A DNA stretch of 64,000 bases, from positions 18,096 through 82,095 of the forward strand of contig CAYLKS010000006.1 in assembly GCA_964384205.1 (NCBI GenBank), in the 5' to 3' direction. Source of the DNA: CAYLKS01 sp964384205 [NCBI: uncultured bacterium] (GTDB taxonomy: Bacteria; JAGOEH01). The notes below the pieces were generated by a model that was not told where the DNA came from, did not search any database, and saw only the letters and a program-made list of their open reading frames with translations. Made by a program: the position numbers and the translations under genes. Shown here in pieces: positions 53,212-63,854 of this stretch (position 1 is its first letter; each line of letters begins with the position of its first letter).

Positions 53212-56200
53212 TTATTTTTTTAATTTAATAAATCTAATGCCATACGGCTCAATAACTAATTTTTCTCCTATTTTTACTTCTTTTTCTATATTTCCAAAAT
53301 AATCAACAAAATAAATCTTCCTCCTACCTTTAAATTTAGATAAAATTCTATATTTCTGGTTTAAAAATGTACTATTATTTACCACAAAAACAATAGTACC
53401 ATCATCATCTCTAAAATAATAAGGTATAAAAACCCTATCATTATCAATATCAATTATATCATTTCCTAAATTAAAAGACTTATAAACCACTAATAAATTT
53501 TGAAAATTATTTATAGCTTTTTTTCTAATATCTACTTCATCAAATAGTTTATGAGGAGATAAAGAAAACCTCACATAAATATTCCCTTCTTGATATGCCT
53601 TATAATTAGTATGCCAGTAATTATTCAAAATATAAAAATAAATTAAAGATGAATTCTTCAAATGCTTAATCCATGGTCTATTATCATAGTTATGCCAAAC
53701 TTCTGCTGTAATATCTCCAATTTCTACAAGAGGAATATCATAAGAAAAAATAGTAATTCCAAAATCATAATTAGAAATATCCACAAATCGTGATAATGAC
53801 AAATAGTCTTTACACGAACCTATTAACTGATCACATTCCGGTCTATATAATTTCCAACCATTATCAATATTTATTATTGGATCAGAAATATTAAAAGAAA
53901 AACCAACATGCGCACTTTCCTTAGCCAATACCTTTTTTTTATCTATAATATTTTCTATATCAATATCAGGAATATCTTTGTATAAATATATATTAGATAA
54001 TAAAAAATTACATCCTTCTAATAAAGATTTAATCTGCAGCTTAACAAAAACAGCTCCATTTTCTATAACTTTGTAATCAACTAAATTAGAAGTATACACA
54101 CTATCATTTGAAAAACCCCGTTTGTAAAAAAACTGATTTATTCCTATATTTTTTGAAAAATCAACAAGCTCTCTTTGTAATATTTTCGAGTATAATTTAA
54201 TAACAGCACCTGTTTTTTGAGAAATTACTAATTTATAAAAAGGAGTCTCTATTGTATTATCACTTATATTAGCAGTTTTAGAAACATCTATTTTTTTATT
54301 GCAAAAACTAAATTTCTTTGAACTAAATTTTTCAATCTCAGGTAAATAAAAAATACTTGTATCATCATAAAATTTTTGCAAAACATAAAAATTATTCCCA
54401 TCGGTAACACAGTTATATTTATTATTCTCATTAACAACTTTAACTATTCCACCCCTTTTCCAGCTTTGTATATTTACAACATAAAAAATATTAGAGCTTT
54501 TACTATACGACTGAAAAGCCTTTAAGTTATCATAAGATTTTTGAAATGCCTTATCAGAAAAGGATTTTTTAATCTCCCACTGTTTTTTTGTAAAATCACA
54601 TTCAGGATCGCTTACACTAATATTGGCACCCCATGTATGCTCATCAAATAACAAAATATTCTTCCACAAATTTTTTGTTTTTATATTATTTAAATCATAG
54701 AGAGCATCTAACTTTTCAAGGCATATAGTCCTTTCTATAGCTTCTCTATTACGGGATAATTCAAATGTCGAAGACAAAGCACCATCTTCCCAATATGGAG
54801 TAAAATCTCCTTGCAGATAAGGCAACATCTTACCATATTTTTTTTCAAATTTATTAAAAAATATACTATTTGTAGATATAATTAATTTAGGAGAAGCATA
54901 TTTTTCATTCCAATTCTTTACAAAATCAGACAAGTCTGGATCAGGACCACCATTATCTCCACCAATTGTATAGCGTAAAAATACCATATCATAAGGAAAA
55001 CCTTGAGTATATAATTCATCTAAATAATCCAAAACTGCTCTTCCATTTGATCTTTCAATCTTTCCAGAATTACCAGTATGAAAATAGGAATAACCTTTTG
55101 CTGAAATCCATGTTAATATCTTATTTTTCCCATCAGGCATTACCCAATAAAAAGGCCTATCTCCAAATTGTTCAATAGTATAACCTATCCTATCTCCTTT
55201 ATGTGGTAAAGAAGGCATATAATTAGGACCACTTGAAAAATATTTTATCCCTGCCTTTGATGCAATATATAATAAACTCCAATTAAATCCCGGAATATCA
55301 GAAAGCATTATATTATCAACTGTTATGCCGTACTTATTATATAAAAATTTTATCATATCAAAAGCATGAAACATCTCTTCACTTTTCAATATTCCTGTCA
55401 AAAAATTCAAATACAATCCATTTACATCTATATTGCCTTTTTTAATTTGTTCTATTAATTCTAATTTTTCTTTATCATTTGCCTGTATGAAAAACTCATC
55501 AATTGGCCATGCTATTTCTGTATTCCATTTAAATCTTGCCTCATAAGGATAATTTGCAGTCTTCTCAATAAGCTTTAAGGAATGCCTCAAATTATTTACT
55601 TGCTTTTTTGCTACATTATGCTGCAAATCTGTATAGCCGATATCATTGTGTGAATGTGATAAAATATGAACTTCCCACTCTTTTACAGGTTTCACAAGAA
55701 TTCTTTTATTCAGTTTTTTACCATCTTCAAAAGTAATATCTATTTCATAATAGACATCATGTTGTACTCTATCTATTGGAAGTTCAAAATTATTATATCC
55801 AATATCTGCTATATCTTCTTTAAGTAAGGCACCATTTAAATATATTCTATAAGGATTGTTAAAAAAATCAAAAAATCCAATATTAATAATCTGTTTTTTA
55901 TCTTTTGAAAGCAATTGATGAGATTCCACATTAAAGAAAGATGATAATTTATTTTGAAAAACCATAAACCAAACATTACTATTTTTATCTTCTCCACGTA
56001 TCAAAAAATTTACTTGCTTATTATCTTTAATGTATGATTTATAAATTTTTACTATTGAATAACCGAAATAATCTCCATAATCATCTATAAATTCTCTAAA
56101 AAATTCAAAAGAAGAACCATTTTTACCTTGTACAACCCAATGTGCATCTTTTCTTATTTCAAAAGTCAATAATAAACTATCATTTGCATAAAAATAAAAT

Positions 56201-56517
56201 TTCCCATTTCCTAAATTTACTCCTATTCCTGAAATAAAAATAAAATAATAAAATCCATCCTTTTCATAAATAGGCTTTCCACTATACCATGAAATTTCTT
56301 TTTCATTTTTATTTGCTCTTACAATCAATGCTTTTTTTATGTTATTAACAAAAGAGTGGTAAACAATTCTATTTCCTTTTATTATAGAATCAAAACCATC
56401 GTTTAATTTGATATTATTTGTTTTAAAATCAATCATTGTTTTATCAAAAAGTTCACTACTAAATAAAAAAGTAATCCCAAATAACATAAAACTAATAAAA
56501 ATAATAAGAAATCTCAT
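53212..56517 (-). CDS. GH38 alpha-mannosidase, secreted
   Basis: 1101 residues. Signal peptide about 1-21. Residues about 25-275 are a beta-rich N-terminal region. The GH38 core starts at HILSHSHNDIGYTDL (284-298), with zinc ligands His288/His290 and Asp292; MLSDIPGF (404-411) holds the nucleophile Asp407; FDEHTWGA further on is the third metal-site motif. C-terminal beta domains follow. Hydrolyses alpha-mannosides. The catalytic motif DxPGF instead of DxFGHS marks a divergent branch. AGGAGAG precedes the ATG. Together with the GH47 enzyme 1.5 kb away it suggests mannose-glycan breakdown. Confidence 0.9.
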   Translation of the reverse strand: MRFLIIFISFMLFGITFLFSSELFDKTMIDFKTNNIKLNDGFDSIIKGNRIVYHSFVNNIKKALIVRANKNEKEISWYSGKPIYEKDGFYYFIFISGIGVNLGNGKFYFYANDSLLLTFEIRKDAHWVVQGKNGSSFEFFREFIDDYGDYFGYSIVKIYKSYIKDNKQVNFLIRGEDKNSNVWFMVFQNKLSSFFNVESHQLLSKDKKQIINIGFFDFFNNPYRIYLNGALLKEDIADIGYNNFELPIDRVQHDVYYEIDITFEDGKKLNKRILVKPVKEWEVHILSHSHNDIGYTDLQHNVAKKQVNNLRHSLKLIEKTANYPYEARFKWNTEIAWPIDEFFIQANDKEKLELIEQIKKGNIDVNGLYLNFLTGILKSEEMFHAFDMIKFLYNKYGITVDNIMLSDIPGFNWSLLYIASKAGIKYFSSGPNYMPSLPHKGDRIGYTIEQFGDRPFYWVMPDGKNKILTWISAKGYSYFHTGNSGKIERSNGRAVLDYLDELYTQGFPYDMVFLRYTIGGDNGGPDPDLSDFVKNWNEKYASPKLIISTNSIFFNKFEKKYGKMLPYLQGDFTPYWEDGALSSTFELSRNREAIERTICLEKLDALYDLNNIKTKNLWKNILLFDEHTWGANISVSDPECDFTKKQWEIKKSFSDKAFQKSYDNLKAFQSYSKSSNIFYVVNIQSWKRGGIVKVVNENNKYNCVTDGNNFYVLQKFYDDTSIFYLPEIEKFSSKKFSFCNKKIDVSKTANISDNTIETPFYKLVISQKTGAVIKLYSKILQRELVDFSKNIGINQFFYKRGFSNDSVYTSNLVDYKVIENGAVFVKLQIKSLLEGCNFLLSNIYLYKDIPDIDIENIIDKKKVLAKESAHVGFSFNISDPIINIDNGWKLYRPECDQLIGSCKDYLSLSRFVDISNYDFGITIFSYDIPLVEIGDITAEVWHNYDNRPWIKHLKNSSLIYFYILNNYWHTNYKAYQEGNIYVRFSLSPHKLFDEVDIRKKAINNFQNLLVVYKSFNLGNDIIDIDNDRVFIPYYFRDDDGTIVFVVNNSTFLNQKYRILSKFKGRRKIYFVDYFGNIEKEVKIGEKLVIEPYGIRFIKLKK

Positions 56518-56543
56518 AAATTCTCTCCTTTTCTTTTTATAAG

Positions 56544-56572
56544 AAAATAAGTTAATTAAATAAAAAAATCAA
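56544..56572 (-). promoter_or_regulatory. sigma-70 promoter of the GH38 gene
   Basis: Minus strand TTGATT (56567-56572), 17 nt, TATTTT (56544-56549). Confidence 0.55.
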
Positions 56573-57104
56573 CTACAAAAAAATAACACAATTTGTTATA
56601 AAAATTATAAAAACCCAATAACATAAAAAATACTTTATTACCGCAAAAGATTATAAAACTTTAAATTATAAAATAGCTTTAACAGTAAAAAAATAATATT
56701 CTAAATCAAGTCCCGTCGTATTATAAACAATACAAACCAATAAACAAAATTTCATTTTAATTAACAACCCACACCATATTCTATGCAAAAAATAATATTT
56801 AACAAAGACATAAAATAGCTAAATAAGTTATAAAAGCAAAAATGAAATTTCCATATTACAACTTTATCCTACTTTATGAATTTTATTAAACAAAAATATG
56901 TCTTTGAAGATGTAAAAAATTAAATTTATCTATAATAAAATAATAAGAAAAATTTCTTATTACAAACAATATGATATATAAAAACTTATTCAAATTTTTG
57001 CAGACAATCTTTCAATACTTTATACTATAAAGCTTTACTTTTACTATTATAACAATTTTTCTTAAACAAAAAAAATACTAAAATACCTTTTTGCTAATTT
57101 AAAA
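56573..57104. other. AT-rich intergenic region, nothing recognised
   Basis: About 530 bp without a supported ORF or RNA. Short inverted pairs (CAAAGACATA with TATGTCTTTG, AAATTTCATTTT with AAAATGAAATTT) are within what such AT-rich sequence yields by chance. Confidence 0.4.
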
Positions 57105-57149
57105 AATAAATTAAAAATAGGATGGCATAAAAAATTATACCATCCTATT
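57105..57149 (-). terminator. terminator of the efflux operon
   Basis: Stem AATAGGATGG/CCATCCTATT (57116-57125 with 57140-57149) extended by 4 more pairs after one mismatch; T-rich beyond on the minus strand. Confidence 0.85.
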
Positions 57150-57184
57150 ATCAAAAAAATCTTTTATTATAAAAATCTTAAAAA

Positions 57185-60100
57185 TTACTGTTTTCTTCTA
57201 TAACCTTTTAATTCAAGTGTAACATATAAAGAAGGTAAATAAAACAATGAAATAAGCAAAGAAAATAATAACCCACCGATAACAGTTCTTGCCATAGGAG
57301 CCCATGCTTCAGCACCTTCACCAATTTCAAGAGCAAGAGGAAACATAGATAAAACTGTAGTCAATGCTGTCATTAATATAGGTCTTAATCTTCTTCTACC
57401 CGCCTCAATAACTGCATCGAATAATTGCATTTTACCTGAATGATATAATTGGTTTATAGTATCAATAAATACAATACCATTATTCACGACAATACCAGCA
57501 AGCATCACCATTCCAATTAATGATATTACACTAATATTTGTATTTGTTAAAAATAAAATCCACATTACACCTGAAAATGATAAAGGTATAGAAAAAAAGA
57601 TTATAAATGGATCAATTAATGATTCAAATTGTGATGCCATAACCATATACACTAGCAAGGCTGCAACTAATAAAGCAATGCCCAGATACATAAAAGATTC
57701 TGCCATGTCCTCAGCAGTACCTCCCACTTCATAACGATAACCTTCAGGAAATTCAATCTTTGATAATTTAGATTTTACATCATTAGAAATACTTCCCAAA
57801 TCTCTTCCATAAATACTACAATATACTTTTCCAACTCTTTCCTGTGATTCTCTTAATATATTATTAGGAGCAATATTCAAATCTATCTTAGCAATTTCAC
57901 TTAAAGGTATAAAATTGCCATACATATTTTTTACAAATATCTTTTCCAGATCATACCTATTTTTTCTATACTCAGGCTTGGTTCTAACAACAATATCATA
58001 TTCATCACTGCCTTCTCTATATTTTGCTGCAACTTCACCCTGAAATGACCTGTAAATAGTATTCATAACATTAAATACTGACAACCCATAATGATATATT
58101 TTAGGTCTATCCAATGATATCTGCAACTCATACGAAGGTTCTGCAAAAGTATTTTGAACATCTCTTGTACCTTTAACAGATTTTACAATTTCTTCTACTT
58201 TCTTAGCTAACCTCTTTAAAGTATCTAAATCATCTCCAAAAATTTTTACTGAAATATCTCCCTGTTCTGTTGAAAAAGACCCCTGTTGTTGAACTTGATA
58301 AGATATATCCGTCATCGTTGATAATTTGTTTCTCAATAATTCTTCAATTTCAAATTGAGACCTTTTTCTTTTTTTCAAATTAACTAACTTTAGTCTCAAA
58401 CGCGCAGTATTATAACCACCACCTCTAATTGCAGCAAAAGGATTACCACTTTCACCATAATTAAAATAAACAGCCTGAGCCTCCGGAATATTTTCTTTTA
58501 TAAATTTTTCAAGCTCTAATACATCTTTTTCTACCTGCCTGAAATCTGTTCCCACACTTCTGTTAATATCAATTGCAATAAAAGATTGATCCTGTTTTGG
58601 AGTAAATTCTTTACCAATAAATTTCACTAAAAACATTGATAAAACAAAAAAGCCTACCATTCCTAAAATTGTTGTTTTTCTATAAGTAATAGCTTTTTCC
58701 AATAACTTTATATAAAAATCAGATAAATTTACAAAAAATGAATTTATCTTTTTTGTAATTGCTGTATCTTTTAAAACTATTTTCTCCTTTAACATTTGTG
58801 AAGACAACAAAGGAATTAATGTCAAAGCTGTAATCAACGATACAGACAATGAAAATGTTATTGTCAATACTAAATCTCTAAAAAGCATACCTGCCATGCC
58901 AGGCACAAATAAAATTGGAATAAACACAGCAAGTGTTGTAAGAGTTGATGCAGTAATAGCCATACCCACTTCTGTCGTACCTACATCTGCTGCAATATTT
59001 ATTTCTTCTCCTAAGCTCTTATGCCGAAAAATATTTTCCAGTACCACTATCGAATTATCTACCAACATACCAATAGCAAGAGCAAGCCCTGCAAGAGAGA
59101 TAATATTCAATGTTACTCCTGTCAAATACATTATAAAAAATGTAGAAATCAAAGACACTGGTATTGCAAAAGAAACTATAATAGCACTTCTCCAATGCAA
59201 TAAGAAAAAAAGCAAAACAAAAAATGTAATAATTATAGCTTGAATCGCTGTTGTCGATAAATTTCCCAACGATTTATTAATGTATTCTGCTTGATTAAAA
59301 AATACATTTATAGAAATATTTTCACCATATAATTCTTTTAATTTATCTAAACTTTTTATAACTCTATCACAAACTGCTACTGTATTTGCATCAGATTGTT
59401 TTGATAATGTTAACATAATACCAGTGTTATAATTTGAACGAACATTTCCCATAACATCATAATATCCATCTTCTACTGTAGCAATATCTTTTACATAAAC
59501 AGGTTTGCCATTGTAATAAGTAATTAAAACATTTTTAATATCATCAATACTTTGATACTCTCCAAGAGTACTAATATCGAAATGCAATATTCCATCATTT
59601 ATACTACCAGATGGTAGCCTTGAATTTTCCCTTCTAATAGCATTTGTAACATCATTAATATCTAATTTATACTGAGCTAATTTTAAAGGGTCAGTTCGCA
59701 CCTGAATACTTCTTTGTAAACCACCCATAGTCTCAGCAGATGCTACTCCTTCTATTCTCTCAAAAAAAGGTTCAATCCTATCTTCAATAAATTTTCTCAG
59801 CCGCGCGGGGCCCATTGACTCCGAACTTACATTCAAGAATACAATAGGCATTAAAGAAGGATCAAATACAAAAACCAAAGGTTCAGACGCATCATCCGGT
59901 AAAAAATCTCTTATAAAATCTATATTTTTCCTTACATTCTGTTCTGCAATATCAAGATCTGAGCCCCAATCAAATTCCAGAGTAATCAAACTCACACCTT
60001 GAGATGAAGTAGAAGAAATTTTCTTCACATTTTCTACAGAAGCTAAAGTCTTTTCCAGAGGTTCTGTTAAAATTTTTTCAATATCTTTTGCGCCTACTCC

Positions 60101-60256
60101 CTGATATTGAGTTACTACAATTACCATAGGAAATTTAATATCAGGATAAAAATCCAGTTTCAATTGAGAAAGGCCAAATAATCCAGCCCCAATTATCAAA
60201 ATATATAACATAAAAAATGTAATTTTTCGCCTGATTGCAAGTTTTGCCAGTTTCAT
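57185..60256 (-). CDS. RND efflux transporter, inner-membrane pump (AcrB/MdtC-like)
   Basis: 1023 residues, standard RND length with two sets of transmembrane segments and two periplasmic loops. KLAIRRKITFFMLYILI at the start; GMLVDNSIVVLENIFR in TM4 keeps the first of the two usual proton-relay aspartates, with Asn in place of the second; second-half motifs MLAGIVVNNGIVFID and RLRPILMTALTTVLSMFPLA. Proton-driven export of drugs, lipids or metabolites with the two proteins encoded upstream. Last gene of tetR-tolC-MFP-RND, 11-bp gap. Confidence 0.94.
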   Translation of the reverse strand: MKLAKLAIRRKITFFMLYILIIGAGLFGLSQLKLDFYPDIKFPMVIVVTQYQGVGAKDIEKILTEPLEKTLASVENVKKISSTSSQGVSLITLEFDWGSDLDIAEQNVRKNIDFIRDFLPDDASEPLVFVFDPSLMPIVFLNVSSESMGPARLRKFIEDRIEPFFERIEGVASAETMGGLQRSIQVRTDPLKLAQYKLDINDVTNAIRRENSRLPSGSINDGILHFDISTLGEYQSIDDIKNVLITYYNGKPVYVKDIATVEDGYYDVMGNVRSNYNTGIMLTLSKQSDANTVAVCDRVIKSLDKLKELYGENISINVFFNQAEYINKSLGNLSTTAIQAIIITFFVLLFFLLHWRSAIIVSFAIPVSLISTFFIMYLTGVTLNIISLAGLALAIGMLVDNSIVVLENIFRHKSLGEEINIAADVGTTEVGMAITASTLTTLAVFIPILFVPGMAGMLFRDLVLTITFSLSVSLITALTLIPLLSSQMLKEKIVLKDTAITKKINSFFVNLSDFYIKLLEKAITYRKTTILGMVGFFVLSMFLVKFIGKEFTPKQDQSFIAIDINRSVGTDFRQVEKDVLELEKFIKENIPEAQAVYFNYGESGNPFAAIRGGGYNTARLRLKLVNLKKRKRSQFEIEELLRNKLSTMTDISYQVQQQGSFSTEQGDISVKIFGDDLDTLKRLAKKVEEIVKSVKGTRDVQNTFAEPSYELQISLDRPKIYHYGLSVFNVMNTIYRSFQGEVAAKYREGSDEYDIVVRTKPEYRKNRYDLEKIFVKNMYGNFIPLSEIAKIDLNIAPNNILRESQERVGKVYCSIYGRDLGSISNDVKSKLSKIEFPEGYRYEVGGTAEDMAESFMYLGIALLVAALLVYMVMASQFESLIDPFIIFFSIPLSFSGVMWILFLTNTNISVISLIGMVMLAGIVVNNGIVFIDTINQLYHSGKMQLFDAVIEAGRRRLRPILMTALTTVLSMFPLALEIGEGAEAWAPMARTVIGGLLFSLLISLFYLPSLYVTLELKGYRRKQ

Positions 60257-60267
60257 AAAAATCTCCT

Positions 60268-61377
60268 TTATCTTACAACTTTCACAGCTTCACCATTTTG
60301 AACTCTTCTCTGCCCTTCAATAACCAAATCTTCTCCAATATCTAACCCACTCTTAACTTCAACAAAATCTTTATTTTCTATACCAATTTCAACAGGTTTT
60401 ATCTGTACCTTACTATTCTTAACAACGGCTATTTTATAGTAACTTTTATATCCTGTAACATTTTCCCCGATACTCAATTTTGTAGCTTCAATTAAAGCAT
60501 AAGAAGGTATAACAATAACATCCTTCTTAATTTTTGTAATAAAATAAACATCACACCATGTCCCGGCAATTATCCTACTGTCAATGCTTGAATTAACCAT
60601 AATTTCAGCAACTCCTTTACCAAATTGAGGATCCACACCAATATCTACTTTTGAAACTTTACCTTTTAATGTATCTCCAGCTTGAGTTATAATAATCGCA
60701 TCTATTCCCTGTTTTATTTTTGTAAGATGAATAGGTGCAACATCTACCTTCACTTTCCATAAATTTGTATCAGCAATAGTAATAATAGGCACCTGAGGAT
60801 TCACCATATTACCCACATCTGCATTATAAGCTACAACCACTCCATTTATTGGTGAAGTAAGATATGAATCTTCTAACTGCTTCTTTGCTGTATTATATTG
60901 AGCTTGTGCAGCGGCAAGGCCAGCTTTGGCTTGCTCAAATTGTGTTTTTACTAACTGGTATGTTTTCTCTGATATTGCTTTTTCTTCATAAAGCTTAGTC
61001 TGTCTCTCAAAATCAGATTTAGCTGATTCATAGGCAATTTTAGCTGACTTCAAAGCAGCTTCTGCAGAATTATAAGCGGAAATAAATGCAATATTTTCTA
61101 ATTTTGCTAATTTTTGCCCTTTTTTTACATAATCACCAATATTAACTAAAAATTTTTCAAGCTTTGCCGCAATATTAGGATATAAACTTGCCTGATATTT
61201 ACCCAAAATCATTCCTTGATAATAAACTCTTTCATCAATATCTCCTTTTCCAACCTTAGCAACTTTTACCACCTTTAAAGATCCTAATTGTTCTTTTTTA
61301 ACATTTTTCGGGCTCAAAACTTTCAAAATAACTACTAAAACAAAAACAGCTATAATTATCCATAAAAACTTTTTCAT
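60268..61377 (-). CDS. periplasmic adaptor (membrane fusion protein) of the RND pump
   Basis: 369 residues. N-terminal membrane anchor (about 4-22); lipoyl-like halves around a helical hairpin of about 95-175 (SAYNSAEAALKSAKIAYESAK, ISEKTYQLVKTQFEQAKAGLA); SYLTSPINGVVVAYNADVG; beta-barrel and membrane-proximal domains to VIEGQRRVQNGEAVKVVR. Joins the inner-membrane pump to the TolC-like channel. Confidence 0.94.
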   Translation of the reverse strand: MKKFLWIIIAVFVLVVILKVLSPKNVKKEQLGSLKVVKVAKVGKGDIDERVYYQGMILGKYQASLYPNIAAKLEKFLVNIGDYVKKGQKLAKLENIAFISAYNSAEAALKSAKIAYESAKSDFERQTKLYEEKAISEKTYQLVKTQFEQAKAGLAAAQAQYNTAKKQLEDSYLTSPINGVVVAYNADVGNMVNPQVPIITIADTNLWKVKVDVAPIHLTKIKQGIDAIIITQAGDTLKGKVSKVDIGVDPQFGKGVAEIMVNSSIDSRIIAGTWCDVYFITKIKKDVIVIPSYALIEATKLSIGENVTGYKSYYKIAVVKNSKVQIKPVEIGIENKDFVEVKSGLDIGEDLVIEGQRRVQNGEAVKVVR

Positions 61378-61397
61378 TTTTCACTCTCCTTTAAAAA

Positions 61398-62759
61398 TTA
61401 TAATATTCCAAGTGCTAATAATAAATTGTAATAAGCAACATTATAATCGGCAATCGATTTAAAATAAAATGTAGAAGCCTGAGTTAAACTCTCCTGAGCA
61501 GAAATTAAATCAAGCTGCGATGCTCCTCCATTCTCGTATAATATTTTTGCTATTTTATAGCCTTCTTTGGCTTGTTCATATGTTGTTGTATAAGTATCTA
61601 AATTCTCTTTTGCTATCTGATATTCTTTATAAGCAGTCTCCACATTAATCAAAACTTCTTTTGTTTTATCATCATAAACATATTTTGCCTGTAATCTTTG
61701 CATTCTCGATTTTTTATACTGCGAAGTATTTTTAAAACCTGTAAAAATTGGTAAAGAAATACCTATTGTTGATTTCGCAGAATTTATCCATTCATCATCT
61801 TTAGGAAATTTAAATGTTCCTAAATTATCTATATTTGCCTGATAGGCATTTTCATATTGATAAAAAATTTTGGGTAAAAAATTACTGAATGAAAGATTAA
61901 CACCTTTTTCAGCAATTTTCATATTCCAATAAGATTGTTTTAAATCCGCTCTATTTTCTAAAGCAACCTTTTTCATTTCATCTAAAGTCTTATATTTTTG
62001 AATAATTGTATCATTTATTGTGTCTAACTCATCAGATAATTGAATATCTGTATCTAAAGGTAAACCAATAAGCTTTTTAAAATTTGCTATTGCAGTAGAT
62101 AAATCTTTCTTAGCACCTTCAAGCTTTGGTAAAGTATTCTTAAAATCTACCTCTGCTCGTAATTTTTCAAATTTACTTGCACCTTTATTCTTATAAAGTA
62201 ATTCCACAATCCTTAAATTTTCTTTTGTTCTGTTATATGATTCTTGATAAACATTTACTAATTTTTGCAAAAACAAAATTTGATAATATAAAGCTCTAAT
62301 ATTCAACTTCAACTGTTGTTTAGTAAATTTAAAAGAATATTTCGAAGAATTATAAGCATATTTTCTCATTTTCAATGAATTAATCAAAGCACCACCTGTG
62401 AAAATATTTTGCTTAATTATAATTGAACCACCGATATTATCGCTTGTTCCCATTTTAAAACGCTGTACTCTAAGCTCTCCTGTCATTGGATCCGGCATCT
62501 TTATAACCATCTCCCCCAACTTATGATTAAATATACGATATCCACTGGCTGAAACTTCCGGTAATAATGAAGACAATGCAGACACAACATCCATTTTAGC
62601 CTCAGAAACATTTAATTCACTAATTTTTAATAATGGCGAATGCTGTAATCCATATTCTTCAAATTGTTCAACCGTCCAATTTAATGTTTCTGCCGACGAC
62701 ATGAAAGAAAAAAAGAAAAGAAAAAATATTCCTGCAAAAATTTTATCCAGTCTCCACAT
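61398..62759 (-). CDS. TolC-family outer-membrane efflux protein
   Basis: 453 residues from the ATG at 62757-62759 (AAAGGAGGAAGT upstream; the frame-internal ATG at 62777 contains that site). Signal peptide about 1-24. Two OEP repeats with long helices (NIRALYYQILFLQKLVNVY, AYKEYQIAKENLDTYTTTYE, GGASQLDLISAQESLTQA). Outer-membrane exit duct of the tripartite pump. Confidence 0.93.
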   Translation of the reverse strand: MWRLDKIFAGIFFLFFFSFMSSAETLNWTVEQFEEYGLQHSPLLKISELNVSEAKMDVVSALSSLLPEVSASGYRIFNHKLGEMVIKMPDPMTGELRVQRFKMGTSDNIGGSIIIKQNIFTGGALINSLKMRKYAYNSSKYSFKFTKQQLKLNIRALYYQILFLQKLVNVYQESYNRTKENLRIVELLYKNKGASKFEKLRAEVDFKNTLPKLEGAKKDLSTAIANFKKLIGLPLDTDIQLSDELDTINDTIIQKYKTLDEMKKVALENRADLKQSYWNMKIAEKGVNLSFSNFLPKIFYQYENAYQANIDNLGTFKFPKDDEWINSAKSTIGISLPIFTGFKNTSQYKKSRMQRLQAKYVYDDKTKEVLINVETAYKEYQIAKENLDTYTTTYEQAKEGYKIAKILYENGGASQLDLISAQESLTQASTFYFKSIADYNVAYYNLLLALGIL

Positions 62760-62778
62760 ACTTCCTCCTTTATTCATT

Positions 62779-62796
62779 TTACTTACCAGTAAGTAA
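62779..62796. promoter_or_regulatory. TetR-type operator palindrome before the TolC gene
   Basis: TTACTTAC-CA-GTAAGTAA: 8-nt arms around a 2-nt centre, overlapping the tetR stop codon and 20 nt before the tolC start. It has the form of many TetR/AcrR operators (TTACTNACYRGTNAGTAA). Confidence 0.5.
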
Positions 62797-63369
62797 AGGT
62801 TTTAAAAAATTAATAATTTTTTTTGTAATTTCCTCATTATCTTTAACGATCCCGCTATTTAATACTTTATGTATCATAATAAAATCAAAAGATCCTGCAA
62901 AAAATATTGCCAGCACTTCTGGGTCTAAATCATGACGAATCTCCCCATTTTTCTGAGCTACTTTAAGGTCAGTTAATAGATTATTATAAAATCTAAATTT
63001 TTTATAGTCTTTTTCATCACACATCATATCTTCAAGAAACTTTGAAAATACCATTCTAAAAATAAATCTTATGTAAGAAGGATTTTCATCTATAAACCTT
63101 AGTATCTCAATTAGTAATTTTTCATATCTTTCAATAAAAGAAAAATCTTCTCTTAATGCCAATTTAACATAACTAACAAACAATTTTTTAGCTTCTTTTA
63201 ACAACTTCTCATATAAATCTCGTTTAGATTTAAAATAATAATAAAGAGTGGGCTTTGTAATTCCCGATTCCTGACAAATGTCATTTATAGAAACACCATT
63301 ATAACCTTTTCTACTAAAAAGGTCTGCTGCTACTTTTAAAATTTTTGTTTTATTGCTAAGCTCAGACAT
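62779..63369 (-). CDS. TetR/AcrR-family repressor of the efflux operon
   Basis: 196 residues from the ATG at 63367-63369 (AAAGGAG upstream; the frame continues to a TTG at 63420). N-terminal HTH: ILKVAADLFSRKGYNGVSINDICQESGITKPTLYYYFKSK, broken here as ILKVAADLFSRKGYNGVSI and GITKPTLYYYFKSK (residues about 8-50). C-terminal ligand domain of all helices. It is first in the operon it very likely represses; ligand unknown. Confidence 0.93.
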   Translation of the reverse strand: MSELSNKTKILKVAADLFSRKGYNGVSINDICQESGITKPTLYYYFKSKRDLYEKLLKEAKKLFVSYVKLALREDFSFIERYEKLLIEILRFIDENPSYIRFIFRMVFSKFLEDMMCDEKDYKKFRFYNNLLTDLKVAQKNGEIRHDLDPEVLAIFFAGSFDFIMIHKVLNSGIVKDNEEITKKIINFLKPLLTGK

Positions 63370-63386
63370 ATAACAACTCCTTTCAT

Positions 63387-63402
63387 TATACCATACGGTA
63401 TA
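63387..63402. promoter_or_regulatory. TetR-type operator upstream of tetR
   Basis: TATACC-ATAC-GGTATA: 6-nt arms around 4 nt, 18 nt upstream of the tetR start and overlapping the probable promoter region (TTGATT upstream on the minus strand). Consistent with autoregulation. Confidence 0.55.
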
Positions 63403-63420
63403 TAAAAGAAAATGTTTCAA

Positions 63421-63854
63421 AAAAAATCAAGTCTTTTTTATAATTTTTTATGAAAATAATAAATTTCATCTTCTCATTAAGAACTATAACAATAATTTAC
63501 TCTCAAATAATCTTTCCAAAATATAAAAACTATAAAAAAAATATCTCTCAAAACTCTATATAAAAATTCATTGATCGTACTGATTGAATTATATACAAAA
63601 TTATATAATATAAATATCTTTATAAAATCATATTGAAAACATCAAGAGATAAAACAAGCACAACATAAAATGAAAACAACAGCTAAAATCAAAATAAAAT
63701 AACTCTCCCTAAAAAGTTATAATTATTTCAATTTTATAAAAGACTTTTTAGGTCTGTAGCAATTTGGCAGTGTATAATTAATTGTGTCACCCTCTTGAAT
63801 GAAGAGATGTTTTTGTGTAGATTCTATTTAAAAATTATTTTAAGGAGATGAACA
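63421..63854. other. AT-rich intergenic region with an insertion-sequence left end
   Basis: No ORF before 63855. Sequence from about 63748 (GGTCTGTAG...GTATAATTAATTGTG) probably belongs to the left part of the IS whose transposase starts at 63855; TATAAT at about 63772-63777 could be a promoter. Segment 63767-63791 resembles 659-682. Confidence 0.35.

Noticed and set aside
56741-56910. Two interleaved inverted repeats of 10-12 nt, as a possible RNA
   Set aside because: Repeats of this length are expected by chance in 500 bp of such AT-rich sequence; no promoter or terminator frames them.
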